DNA of 64,000 nucleotides from Maridesulfovibrio sp. GTDB taxonomy: Bacteria; Desulfobacterota; Desulfovibrionia; Desulfovibrionales; Desulfovibrionaceae. The position numbers were made by a program, and so were the translations under genes. The DNA lies in the NCBI RefSeq assembly GCF_963678865.1, contig NZ_OY787459.1, forward strand, positions 4,117,001-4,181,000. The letters run 5' to 3'. Below the pieces are notes generated by a model, which saw nothing but the letters and a program-made list of their open reading frames with translations, was not told the origin of the DNA and ran no database searches. Positions 27,487 through 36,568 of this stretch are shown here, in pieces; the stretch's first letter is position 1; each line of letters opens with the position of its first letter.

Positions 27487-30400
27487 TCAATCCAGCATAT
27501 TGATTTTAGAAATTACCGCTGCAACATTCACTTCGTCCAATTGATCATGGTTCATGAAGCGTTGAGCATATTCAAGATATATTCCGCTTTCGAGAAACAG
27601 CTTGAACAGGTCCGGGTCAAGCTGTTGTGATTTTACCATACCCGCCATGATGGAAATGGATTCACTTAATGTTTTGTTTTTCTTGTATGGCCTGTCGCTG
27701 GCTGTGAGGGCCTCGAAAATGTCCGCGATAGTGATGATACGGGATGGTATTGAAATTTCATCTCCCTTCAAGCCTTGTGGGTAACCCGTACCTATGAGTG
27801 TTTCATGGTGTGCTCCGGCATATTCCGGAATTCTGGCCATGTTTTTAGGTAATGGGAGGGTTTTCAGCATTCGTATAGTGATCACGATATGTTCATTAAT
27901 CTTGTCCCGTTCTTCAGGAGTCAGGGTCCCTCTGGGTATACTCAGATTGTATAGTTCTCCAAGATTATAAATAAAAACAGGTTTCTTTATAGTAAGTTCT
28001 GATGCACTGCGTGGTTGGGATGACGGTCTTGTATTGATGATCTGTTCCGGTTTATCGGAGAGCAGTTTTTCAACGCAGGGCAGGGGCCGTGATGATTCGG
28101 GATAACGTTTTAGTTCCTGCTGACTCAGGCCCAGACGGTTATCAAGTTGGCGAATCCATGTTTTCTCGCCGATGGCCCTGATTCGGTTTATTTCATTTTG
28201 CCCCATAGCTTCGCCGCCGATGTTGCAGGAAGCGATGAATGCGAAATCTTCCCGTATCTCTTCTCTTTTACGGTTCAGAAGGGTGGTCAGTTCTTTTTCA
28301 TCTCCACCGTTCAGGCGCTCTTGAAGGTATTCGATTTCAGCATCGCGAAGCAGCACTTCAAACCGGGTACGGACTTCGTGGATTCGGTTATAGATTGTTT
28401 CCAGTTTGGTTGCTTTGTCCACCACATATTCAGGTGTTGTTACTTTGCCGCAATCATGAAGCCACGCAGCGATTTTGAATTCACGCCATTGTTCTTCCGT
28501 GTTGAATGAAAAATCGGCAATTCTTCCTTCTTTGCAGTCAGAAGCAGCCTGAGCCAGCATCATGGACAGTTCAGGTACACGCGCACAATGTCCGCCTGTG
28601 TAAGGTGATTTGAAGTCGATGGCGGAAGCTATGAGCTGGATAAATGATTCAAGAAGCTCCTGCTGTGATTTCTCATGATTTTTGATGGCTGCGGCCATGG
28701 AGGTCATGGATGCGGAAAGAGCTTTTATCTCTGTTATGTTGCTCTTTACTTCTCGCACCTCATTATATCGGCGCCGAGTTACCTTTTCACTTTCCTTTGA
28801 TAAAGCACGGATAGGCTTGATGAGAATGGTTGAACCGAACCATGCAAGGGGGAACAACAGAAGCAAGGCGGAAAATGTGAAGAAGATTGCTATACGCACT
28901 TTCTTCATATAAGGCTGCATCGCAACATCCAGCGGTATAAGCATGCCCAAGAATACATGCTTGCCGTATGTTGAATCTACGCGGGCCAGATAACCGAGGA
29001 ACTGTTTTCCTTTGATATTGAGAAACTGCAGCTTGCCATGTTTGGTCTCGTCTGCGGCCAGTTCCAGAATTTTGAGTGCCTTCCGTCCCGAGGCCAGATT
29101 GCTGTCTATTTCCTGATTTCCGAACCATTTTGTGGTCAGCCACTCTTTTTCTTCCGCTGAAACAGCAGCAATTGCCTTGTTCAATATTCCTGTCAGTTGG
29201 GGAATATCAGGCCGGACAGTGAAGTGCAGCCCTTGTTCAGGGAGCGGCAACGGTGTCCCCAGACGAATAAAACCAATGAAATTAGTGTTTCCAAGGTAAC
29301 GGAGCTCTGCAAGTTTGCCTATTACCGCATCGACCTGCCCCAGAGCTACAGCTTTGGTTCCATCAAGGATATTCATATCCAATTGCTGGATGTCTGGATA
29401 CCGTTCCTTGAGGTAAATGGCGGCAAGAGTATCTTTATCAATGGCTACGCGTTTCCCATTGAGGTCGGACAGTGAAGTAGGCAGCGGAGTGTCTCGTTTA
29501 ACAGCGATTCCGTCTGAAAGGGTCGTATAGGCATCCGTAAATATACCCAGTTTTCGATTCTTGTGATTTTTAAGTTGGGAATGAAACAGGTCAGCTTTTC
29601 TTTCACTATGAGAACCGGACGGTTGGTGGTCGTACTCAAATTTTAGATTAACCTTGCGGGCAATCAAATTTAAATAATCAACAGAATAACCGGCATCGGC
29701 TGTAGTTGCCGGCAGAGAATAAGGCATGAGGAATGAACCGGAAACATGAATAACCGGATGTTCCGCAATGAAGGCCAGTTCTTCCCGGTTCAGAAAAATT
29801 TCATTGTCTCCCCTTTTGGAAGAAAGAGAATTCTGTCTGTTGGTTTTGGCAATGAGATTGCCTTGCCTATCGAAAAGGGTAACTAAACCCGATGGAGGCA
29901 GGTGCTGCTGATGGAGAAAATATGAAATACCATCCAGAGATATGTTGAGGGCCACAACACTGTTTCCGTTATCCATGCTTTTGGCATAGGTGAGTCCGGA
30001 TGTGTTGAGGTTAGCGAAGATGTACGGTCTGGTCCGGATAATTTTTTTGGATTTAAGTGCGTTTACAAACCAAGGGCGCTCAACAGGCGTGTAGTCGGTT
30101 TGTTTATGGGTTTCGGATCTGACTACGAATTTCCGGTCCACATAGGATGTGGACATTAAACGCTTACCGTTTTTTGTTTCCGTACGTAGAATTGCCCATC
30201 TGTCTTCGGGAGCTGCCTTAAGTGTAAGCCGGGCGTTAATACTGCTTTCCAAATTGACTATTTCAATGAAATCACCGTTTTTGAAACCTGTGTATACCGA
30301 TAAGACCGGCGTTTGATTCATGCATCCGGTTATGAGTGACAAAAAACGTTTGTCCAGATTTTTATGGGGGTATGTTTTCAGCTCGGGGAACTGACTGAAA

Positions 30401-30651
30401 ATTTTGATGAGATTGGCACTCTGGTTGTCCAGCGAGCGGACTCGTTCACTGACGTTTTCCGAGACGGATCTGAATGTTTTTTCTGCGGCGGTTTTAGCCA
30501 GATCCAAACTGAAATAATAATCAAGCCCTATTGCCAGACCTGCTATCAGCGCACCAATGACCATTACTACTCCCACAGCCATAAGGCGTATGGATATTGT
30601 CTGTCTTTGTCTGAGGATATCCAAGATAGATGTCATGATTGCTCTGAGCAT
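27487..30651 (-). CDS. HD-GYP phosphodiesterase with Cache and SBP family 3 sensor domains
   Basis: A 1054-residue membrane receptor. Order: membrane helix (about 22-44), Cache-type periplasmic domain, a complete family-3 solute-binding domain (about 275-505, ending EKEWLTTKWFGN), second membrane helix (about 590-612), HAMP, then HD-GYP. The HD pair is HDCGK (His732) and the GYP motif is HHETLIGTGYPQG near 945. These two halves are separated by roughly 150 extra residues compared with RpfG, including a long charged segment. Predicted role: c-di-GMP breakdown controlled by an amino-acid-like ligand. No good ribosome site is seen at 30651; a second ATG at 30636 is possible. Confidence 0.88.
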   Translation of the reverse strand: MLRAIMTSILDILRQRQTISIRLMAVGVVMVIGALIAGLAIGLDYYFSLDLAKTAAEKTFRSVSENVSERVRSLDNQSANLIKIFSQFPELKTYPHKNLDKRFLSLITGCMNQTPVLSVYTGFKNGDFIEIVNLESSINARLTLKAAPEDRWAILRTETKNGKRLMSTSYVDRKFVVRSETHKQTDYTPVERPWFVNALKSKKIIRTRPYIFANLNTSGLTYAKSMDNGNSVVALNISLDGISYFLHQQHLPPSGLVTLFDRQGNLIAKTNRQNSLSSKRGDNEIFLNREELAFIAEHPVIHVSGSFLMPYSLPATTADAGYSVDYLNLIARKVNLKFEYDHQPSGSHSERKADLFHSQLKNHKNRKLGIFTDAYTTLSDGIAVKRDTPLPTSLSDLNGKRVAIDKDTLAAIYLKERYPDIQQLDMNILDGTKAVALGQVDAVIGKLAELRYLGNTNFIGFIRLGTPLPLPEQGLHFTVRPDIPQLTGILNKAIAAVSAEEKEWLTTKWFGNQEIDSNLASGRKALKILELAADETKHGKLQFLNIKGKQFLGYLARVDSTYGKHVFLGMLIPLDVAMQPYMKKVRIAIFFTFSALLLLFPLAWFGSTILIKPIRALSKESEKVTRRRYNEVREVKSNITEIKALSASMTSMAAAIKNHEKSQQELLESFIQLIASAIDFKSPYTGGHCARVPELSMMLAQAASDCKEGRIADFSFNTEEQWREFKIAAWLHDCGKVTTPEYVVDKATKLETIYNRIHEVRTRFEVLLRDAEIEYLQERLNGGDEKELTTLLNRKREEIREDFAFIASCNIGGEAMGQNEINRIRAIGEKTWIRQLDNRLGLSQQELKRYPESSRPLPCVEKLLSDKPEQIINTRPSSQPRSASELTIKKPVFIYNLGELYNLSIPRGTLTPEERDKINEHIVITIRMLKTLPLPKNMARIPEYAGAHHETLIGTGYPQGLKGDEISIPSRIITIADIFEALTASDRPYKKNKTLSESISIMAGMVKSQQLDPDLFKLFLESGIYLEYAQRFMNHDQLDEVNVAAVISKINMLD

Positions 30652-31001
30652 TGGTGTTTAGAGCCTAAGCCGGCCCAGCATGAATATAGAATAAAAAATT
30701 GCTCGATAAATGATATGCTGCTTTGGTGGAGTGATATAACTTCACGAGAAGGAAGCGTCAACCGATTATATTCTTAGTTTTCATGCTGCGGTAAGAGTAG
30801 TGTAATTATGAAAATGAATATAAAAAATTATACAACACTCCGATAGTTTTTAAATTACAGTTCTTATTTGCTTTAGAATCAGTTCTACTACCTTGGAAAA
30901 TACTTGATGTTTATTCCAAATAATATCTACTTGTAATTTCAGAGCTATTTTAAGCGGTCTATAACATGGTTTGCTGTAACCTGTTGTATTAATGGTATAG
31001 T
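30652..31001. other. 350-bp intergenic stretch without a gene
   Basis: AT-rich DNA upstream of the HD-GYP gene (minus) and the acetyltransferase relic (plus). I see no convincing coding frame, terminator or repeat. Confidence 0.4.
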
Positions 31002-31225
31002 TGAGACATATGGCATAGCCTGCTCCATCCTACAGGGACAAGCATTGGTGACGATGCCGTCGTGGCTTCCGGAGCTGTTGTAAACAAGGATGTTGCACCG
31101 GGATAATTGTGGGGGGATCTCCTGCAAAGTTTATTAAACTGTTGCTGAGGAGGAGAAAGAAAGGTCTGAATAATTCAATTAACAAAGAAATGTTGTTTTT
31201 AGGAAAAGATACCCTTGTTTCCTAG
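31002..31225 (+). pseudogene. Relic of a hexapeptide-repeat (LbH) acetyltransferase, 3' part with two frameshifts
   Basis: Read across frames, this stretch gives SILQG / TSIGDDAVVASGAVVNKDVAPG / IIVGGSPAKFIKLLLRRRKK, the typical last coils and C-terminal signature of left-handed beta-helix acetyltransferases (usual form KDVPPYTIVGGVPAK). One missing base near 31036 and another near 31102 break the frame, and no 5' part or start codon remains. The family match is clear by eye because the IIVGGSPAKFIK motif directly continues the KDVAPG motif after restoring one base. It is a decayed gene, possibly of a surface-polysaccharide locus. Confidence 0.7.
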
Positions 31226-31314
31226 AACTGTGTAGCATTTTGGCGTTAAATATTGTACCTGAAATAATGATGTTTTAAATCTGCCCGACCAAGAAATAAC
31301 AAGGAGTATCCAGA

Positions 31315-33615
31315 ATGAAAATAACCAAACATATGTGGCCTGTCATGATTGTTTCGGCCCAGTTTGAATCCAATACGGATGAAGGTCTCAGGTTGCGGGA
31401 TTTGGAAAATGAGCTGGTCAAGGAACAGGAATGCTCCGTCTATCCTTCCTACAGTTACGAAGACGCTATTGAAATTTTCATTTCCCGCGCCGATCTGGGA
31501 GCGGTGGTTATTGATTGGGATATTTGTTTTGACAGGGAAGATGAGAAAGAGACGCCTGAACATCTTGTCAATGCAATCCGTAGAAGGAACAAGCGGATTC
31601 CTATTTTTCTGCTTACTGAAAGGGTAGCGATGAAGGATATTCCCACAGCTGTCCTTGCCCAGATCAATGAATGCCTCTGGAAAACAGCAGAAACAGCTGA
31701 ATTTCTGGCCGGGCGAATTGAGACCCGTCTGGTTGAGTATGTTCGTTCCGTATTTCCGGTCTTTTTCGGGGAGATGGTAAAATATTCCGAAGCCTACAAA
31801 TACGCATGGCATACTCCCGGCCATATGGGCGGGGAAGGCTTTCTGAAAAGTCCGGCCGGTGTGGCCATGCATAAGTTTTATGGTGAGAATGTGTTCCGGT
31901 CAGACCTTTCCATCTCCGTACCTGAACTCGGCTCGTTGCTGGACCATAGCGGGGTAGTCGGCGATGCTGAAAAGAACTCGGCCCGTATCTTCGGGGCCGA
32001 CCATACGTACTATGTTCTCAACGGTACTTCAAACGTCAACCAGATAATCTGGCGCAGCCAACTGGTGCGTGACGACATCGCCTTTGTGGACCGAAACTGC
32101 CATAAGTCCCTCAACTATGCCATGGTAATCACCGACGCCTATCCCATCTATATGGTTCCCAGACGCAATAAGCGCGGTATAATCGGTCCCTGCCGTCTGT
32201 CCGAATTTTCCGAGGAAACAATTCAGGCCAAGGTGCGCGAAAACAAGCTTATACCTGAAGAGCTGAAAAAGCAGAGTGTGCGCATGTCCGCATTGACCAA
32301 CTCCACCTATGACGGGGTCTGCTACAACGTCATCAACATTAAAAAGCAGCTTCAAAAAAGCGTTGATAACCTCCATTTTGATGAAGCGTGGTACGCTTAT
32401 GCCCGTTTCCATCCCATGTACAAAGATCATTTCGGTATGGCTGATGATGACCGTAATGAACATCATCCGCCGATTTTCTGCTCCCATTCCACCCATAAGC
32501 TGCTGACAGCATTTTCTCAGGCCTCCATGCTGCACGTGCGTGACGGAAGCGACGTTAAGATCGATCCTGATGAACTTAATGAATCTTACATGATGCACGG
32601 GTCCACTTCTCCGCAATACAGTATGATCGCTTCTCTGGATGTTGCCACCAAGATGATGGAGGATAGCGGTGAAGTGCTCATGCACGATACCATGGTCGAG
32701 GCCGTAAACCTGCGTAAAAAGGTTTCCATGATCGCCAGTGAAATGAAGGAACAGGATAGCTGGTTCTTTGAAATGTGGCAGCCTGAAAAAGTACTCGTCG
32801 GCAGGGATTACAAAAAATTTGAAGATGTCCCAACTGAATATCTCTGCACCCATCAGCATCCATGGGTCTTCTCCTCCGAAGACAACTGGCATGGTTTCGA
32901 AGACATGGAAGATGAATACGCCATGCTGGATCCCATCAAGCTGACCTTCATCACCCCCGGACTCAAACATGACGGAACCATGGAAGAGGAGGGCATCCCG
33001 GCATCAATCGTCACCGACTACCTGATCAACCATGGCATCGTCTGCGAAAAAACCGACTATTATTCCTTCCTGATGCTCAATTCTGTGGGCACCAATAAGG
33101 CCAAGCAGGGTTCCTTGCTGGCCGGTCTTCTTAAATTCAAAGAAGTTTACGATGCCAACCTTCCCCTTGACGTAGTTTTACCTGCACTGGTCAAGAGTTA
33201 CCCCAAACCATATTCCGGGGTCGGGGTGAAGGATCATTGTAACGCCATTCACCGCTATTACAAGGAACACAAACTTCTTGATAAAATGCAGGCCGCCTTT
33301 CAGGTGATCCCGGATCAGGCCATCAAGCCTTCCGAAGCCTACCATGCCGTTGTCCGCAAAAATGTGGAGTATGTGGAACTTTCCCAGATGAATGACCGTA
33401 TCCCGGCTGTAATGGTTGTTCCTTACCCTCCGGGTATTCCGGTAATTATGGGTGGTGAAATTCTTAATGACAAAGCCCGGCCCATTTTTGACTACCTCAC
33501 GGCGCGTCAGGATTTTGAAAACGTTTTTCCCGGATATGAAAGTGATATCCACGGTGTTGAACGTATCGAACGTGATGGTAAAAAATTCTTTAAAACAATG
33601 TGCTTGAAGAAATAG
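31315..33615 (+). CDS. adiA: AdiA-like Orn/Lys/Arg decarboxylase (probably arginine)
   Basis: A 766-residue PLP fold-type I decarboxylase: N-terminal flavodoxin-like wing domain (1-130), then the catalytic core with HTPGHMGG, NCHKS, TNSTYDGVCYN, LHFDEAWYAYARFHP and the Schiff-base Lys395 in SHSTHKLL. Many blocks (SLLDHSG, VPRRNKRGIIGP, YMMHGSTSPQY, the YPPGIP terminal motif) match E. coli AdiA more closely than CadA or SpeF as I recall them. It would consume a proton by making agmatine. The following transporter genes support an acid-resistance or polyamine role. GGAG precedes the ATG. Lysine or ornithine cannot be excluded. Confidence 0.85.
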   Translation: MKITKHMWPVMIVSAQFESNTDEGLRLRDLENELVKEQECSVYPSYSYEDAIEIFISRADLGAVVIDWDICFDREDEKETPEHLVNAIRRRNKRIPIFLLTERVAMKDIPTAVLAQINECLWKTAETAEFLAGRIETRLVEYVRSVFPVFFGEMVKYSEAYKYAWHTPGHMGGEGFLKSPAGVAMHKFYGENVFRSDLSISVPELGSLLDHSGVVGDAEKNSARIFGADHTYYVLNGTSNVNQIIWRSQLVRDDIAFVDRNCHKSLNYAMVITDAYPIYMVPRRNKRGIIGPCRLSEFSEETIQAKVRENKLIPEELKKQSVRMSALTNSTYDGVCYNVINIKKQLQKSVDNLHFDEAWYAYARFHPMYKDHFGMADDDRNEHHPPIFCSHSTHKLLTAFSQASMLHVRDGSDVKIDPDELNESYMMHGSTSPQYSMIASLDVATKMMEDSGEVLMHDTMVEAVNLRKKVSMIASEMKEQDSWFFEMWQPEKVLVGRDYKKFEDVPTEYLCTHQHPWVFSSEDNWHGFEDMEDEYAMLDPIKLTFITPGLKHDGTMEEEGIPASIVTDYLINHGIVCEKTDYYSFLMLNSVGTNKAKQGSLLAGLLKFKEVYDANLPLDVVLPALVKSYPKPYSGVGVKDHCNAIHRYYKEHKLLDKMQAAFQVIPDQAIKPSEAYHAVVRKNVEYVELSQMNDRIPAVMVVPYPPGIPVIMGGEILNDKARPIFDYLTARQDFENVFPGYESDIHGVERIERDGKKFFKTMCLKK

Positions 33616-33650
33616 TTTGACTGAAAGTTACAATTCAACCGGAGGGCCGT

Positions 33651-35063
33651 ATGACTGATTCAGGGGCCGGGAATAAATTATCAGTGTTTACGCTGATGAT
33701 GATTAACGTGGCTGCGATTCTGTCATTACGTGCCTTGCCGGGACTCGCAGAATATGGCTGGGGGTTGATATTCTATCTCGCTTTGGGGTCGCTGAGCTTT
33801 TTTATCCCTTCGGCACTTGTTGCTGCGGAGCTTGCTTCAGGCTGGGATGATGAAGGCGGCGTCTACTTATGGGTGAAGGAAGCCTTTGGCCCCAAATGGG
33901 GTTTTGTGGCTATCTTTATGCAGTGGGTGGAAAATCTGCCATGGTTCCCGGCTGTGCTGGCTTTTGCAGCATCGGCCGTGGCCTATATTTTTAACCCGCA
34001 GTTAGCGGAGAATAAGTGGTTCATTGTGGCGGTCATTCAGGTCAGCCTTTGGGTGGCTACCTTTTTGAACTTCCGGGATATGAAGCTGTCCGCGTTTTTC
34101 AGTTCATCGGGAGCTATCGTCGGAACTATCGTTCCCGGCATCCTGATAATTGTACTTGGGGTTGACCATGTGCTCTCCGGCGGAACTGTCCAGATACCTT
34201 TCACATCTGCAGCCCTGATGCCTGATATTGAGAGCCTGCAGGACCTTATGCTGCTGGCGGCCATGCTGATTTCCTTTACAGGCATGGAAATGTCGGCGGT
34301 GCATGTGAACGAGGTGCGTGATCCGGCGGTGAATTATCCAAAGGCTATTTTTGCGGCAAGCGCCTTGATCATAGGGCTTTCCGCATTGGGGTCGTTGGCT
34401 ATTGCCATGGTCGTTCCGGCGGACGGAGTCAGCCTTAGTGCAGGAGTTTGTCAGGCTTTTGATAAGTTGTTCCAGATTCACAAGATGGAATTCATGACTC
34501 CGGTAATTTGTCTTTTAATGGCTTACGGAGCTTTGACCATGGTCATTACCTGGATGGTAGGACCGTCCAAGGGTATTCGGGAGGTTGCCAGTGAAGGGTA
34601 TTTGCCCAAGCGTTGGCAGAAGATCAACAAATTCGGCATCCCCACGAATATTCTGATTATCCAGAGCGGCCTTTCAGCATTGGTTTCCTGCGTTATACTT
34701 TTTATGCCCACGGTTTCGAGTGCGTTTATGCTTATGAGTGCATTGGCGGTGCAGCTGTACCTGATCATGTATCTGCTTATGTTCGCTGCGGCCATCAGGT
34801 TGCGCTACACAAGACCGGACGTGAAACGTGGATATACCATTCCCGGCGGCAAGATCGGGATCTGGTGTGTGTCAGGCCTTGCCATAATAACCTGTATTTT
34901 TGTTTTTGTTTTCGGCTTTATCCCGCCCAAAGCTGTTCTTGATGAAGGATTTGCGGCCGCAGCGGGTTACATCAGTTTTCTGGTAGCAGGAATTGTGGTG
35001 TTCACTTATGTACCCATATATTTCTACAACAGAGCAATAAAAAAGCATGCAGAATTAAAATGA
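33651..35063 (+). CDS. APC-family amino acid antiporter, GadC-like
   Basis: A 470-residue 12-helix APC transporter. The start (LSVFTLMMINVAAILSLRALPGLAEYG), the AAELASGWDDEGGVYLWVKEAFG segment and FTGMEMSAVHVNEVRDP resemble the glutamate:GABA antiporter GadC branch. It lacks the C-plug tail of E. coli GadC. It lies 35 bases after the decarboxylase, with a GGAGG site, so it is in the same operon. It may exchange amino acid for amine or supply a second substrate; its true substrate is unclear. Confidence 0.85.
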   Translation: MTDSGAGNKLSVFTLMMINVAAILSLRALPGLAEYGWGLIFYLALGSLSFFIPSALVAAELASGWDDEGGVYLWVKEAFGPKWGFVAIFMQWVENLPWFPAVLAFAASAVAYIFNPQLAENKWFIVAVIQVSLWVATFLNFRDMKLSAFFSSSGAIVGTIVPGILIIVLGVDHVLSGGTVQIPFTSAALMPDIESLQDLMLLAAMLISFTGMEMSAVHVNEVRDPAVNYPKAIFAASALIIGLSALGSLAIAMVVPADGVSLSAGVCQAFDKLFQIHKMEFMTPVICLLMAYGALTMVITWMVGPSKGIREVASEGYLPKRWQKINKFGIPTNILIIQSGLSALVSCVILFMPTVSSAFMLMSALAVQLYLIMYLLMFAAAIRLRYTRPDVKRGYTIPGGKIGIWCVSGLAIITCIFVFVFGFIPPKAVLDEGFAAAAGYISFLVAGIVVFTYVPIYFYNRAIKKHAELK

Positions 35064-35074
35064 CAATCTAACAA

Positions 35075-35137
35075 CTCCGGTAGTGAGGCTTCATTTTAGT
35101 AAAAAAGGGTTCAAGTCCCCCCGCAGGGCTGCCGGAG
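35075..35137 (+). ncRNA. Structured intergenic element between the two transporter genes
   Basis: A 9-bp stem with one G-U pair (35075-35083 with 35129-35137) closes a 63-base unit that contains GGG-TTCAAGT-CCC (35107-35119), which looks like a tRNA T-arm, and a CCC/GGG mini-hairpin. It ends just before the ribosome site of the next gene. It could be a leader control element, an RNA processing site or a relic; it matches no riboswitch I recognise. Confidence 0.4.
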
Positions 35138-35150
35138 CATGGAGAAAAAT

Positions 35151-36494
35151 ATGTCAGCTGATCATAAAAAAATGGGTGTCTTTGCCTGTACAGCCGTTGT
35201 TGCCGGCAACATGATGGGCTCCGGAATTGCACTGCTTCCTGCCAATCTTGCCTCCATCGGCAGTATAACAATCATCGGCTGGGCCGTAGCTCTGGTTGGG
35301 GCCTTGGCCCTTGCCTATGTCTATTCCCGGTTGGGTATGGAAGATCCGCAGGAAGGCGGACCCATTGCTTATTCCGGGGAAGTCGCTCCTATTCTGGGCT
35401 ACCAGTCCGGTCTGCTTTATTATCACGCAAACTGGATCGGAAATCTGGCTATCGCCATTACCGGTGTTGATTACCTGTCGGTCTTTTTTCCTGCCCTGCA
35501 GGATCCCGTTTCATCAGGTATAACCTCAATTGCAATTATCTGGATTTTTACCGGAATCAATATTCTAGGTGCGGACTGGATAGGGCGGCTGGTTTCTGTA
35601 GGAGTTGTCCTGCTGCTTATCCCGGTCGTCATTACCGGGACTGCGGGCTGGTTCTTTTTTGATCCGGCCCAGTTCAATGCCAACTGGCTGGTCAAGGGGC
35701 ATACTCCGGATACAGCAGTGCTGGCAGCAATAATCCTGTGCATCTGGAGTTTTATCGGTGTGGAGAGTGCTGCTGTTAATACGGCTGTGGTAAAAGATCC
35801 CAAGCGTACCATCCCGCTTTCCACCATGATCGGTACAGCATTGGCCGGGCTGGTTTATATTCTTTCCTGCACCGCCATTTCCGGTATGTTTCCGGCAGAC
35901 AAAATGGCTGCGTCCGGAGCGCCGTTCTCTTTGGCAATGGGGCATATTTGTGCTGCGCTGCCTTTTTCGCAATATGTGTCCAAGCTTGTATCAGCTGTCA
36001 CAGCCTTCGCGTGTCTCGCGTCTTTGGGATCATGGATGATGCTGGTTTCTCAGGCTGGTGCTCGTGCTTCAAGTGATGGTACTTTACCTGAGATTTTCGG
36101 GCGTAAAAACAGTCACGGGACTCCGGTCATGGGGCTGGTCCTGTCTTCGGTCATGATGAGTATATTGCTGGTGGTGCTTATGTTTTTGTCCAAGGGCGGG
36201 AGCACCCAGTCCCTGTTTGGCAACATAGCATCCATTGCCGTGCTCCTGACCCTGCCGCCGTATTTTTACTCGGCTCTGAACCTGTTGCGCAGGTACGGAT
36301 TTCACGCCAAAAAAGCATGGCTGCAAATTATTTCTTCATTGCTGGCATGCGGTTTCTGCCTTGTTGCCCTTTCCGGGGCAGCGAAAGATGCTCTGATCGG
36401 CTGTATGATTGTTATGCTTTGTACCTTCATCTTTTATGTGGGTAAGGACCGGAACGAATTTGAACGCAGGATCAGACAAGAAACAAGTCGCTAG
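35151..36494 (+). CDS. APC-family amino acid:amine antiporter, AdiC/CadB-like
   Basis: A 447-residue 12-helix transporter. The first helix GNMMGSGIALLPANLASIG is the AdiC/CadB/PotE signature, with the GxG substrate-binding turn. Later blocks are IWSFIGVESAAVNTAVVKDP and ASLGSWMMLVSQAGARASSDG. With the decarboxylase upstream, the natural reading is an arginine:agmatine (or lysine:cadaverine) antiporter in the inner membrane. I chose the ATG at 35151 because GGAG lies six bases upstream; an ATG at 35139 falls just after the hairpin and lacks a site. Confidence 0.87.
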   Translation: MSADHKKMGVFACTAVVAGNMMGSGIALLPANLASIGSITIIGWAVALVGALALAYVYSRLGMEDPQEGGPIAYSGEVAPILGYQSGLLYYHANWIGNLAIAITGVDYLSVFFPALQDPVSSGITSIAIIWIFTGINILGADWIGRLVSVGVVLLLIPVVITGTAGWFFFDPAQFNANWLVKGHTPDTAVLAAIILCIWSFIGVESAAVNTAVVKDPKRTIPLSTMIGTALAGLVYILSCTAISGMFPADKMAASGAPFSLAMGHICAALPFSQYVSKLVSAVTAFACLASLGSWMMLVSQAGARASSDGTLPEIFGRKNSHGTPVMGLVLSSVMMSILLVVLMFLSKGGSTQSLFGNIASIAVLLTLPPYFYSALNLLRRYGFHAKKAWLQIISSLLACGFCLVALSGAAKDALIGCMIVMLCTFIFYVGKDRNEFERRIRQETSR

Positions 36495-36568
36495 ATTAGT
36501 GGGGGATATGTCATTAAAGGGCCTGAAAAAGGACAGCACTCCGTAAAGGCAAACCAAAGGATACGTAC

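Noticed and set aside
30945-31127. 60-codon minus-strand frame upstream of adiA
   Set aside because: The plus strand here clearly encodes remains of an acetyltransferase; the minus frame has no support.
35107-35119. 13-base match to the tRNA-Leu T arm as a left attachment site
   Set aside because: It is in the opposite orientation to the tRNA on the plus strand, so it cannot be a direct-repeat att site; T-arm sequences also recur by chance.
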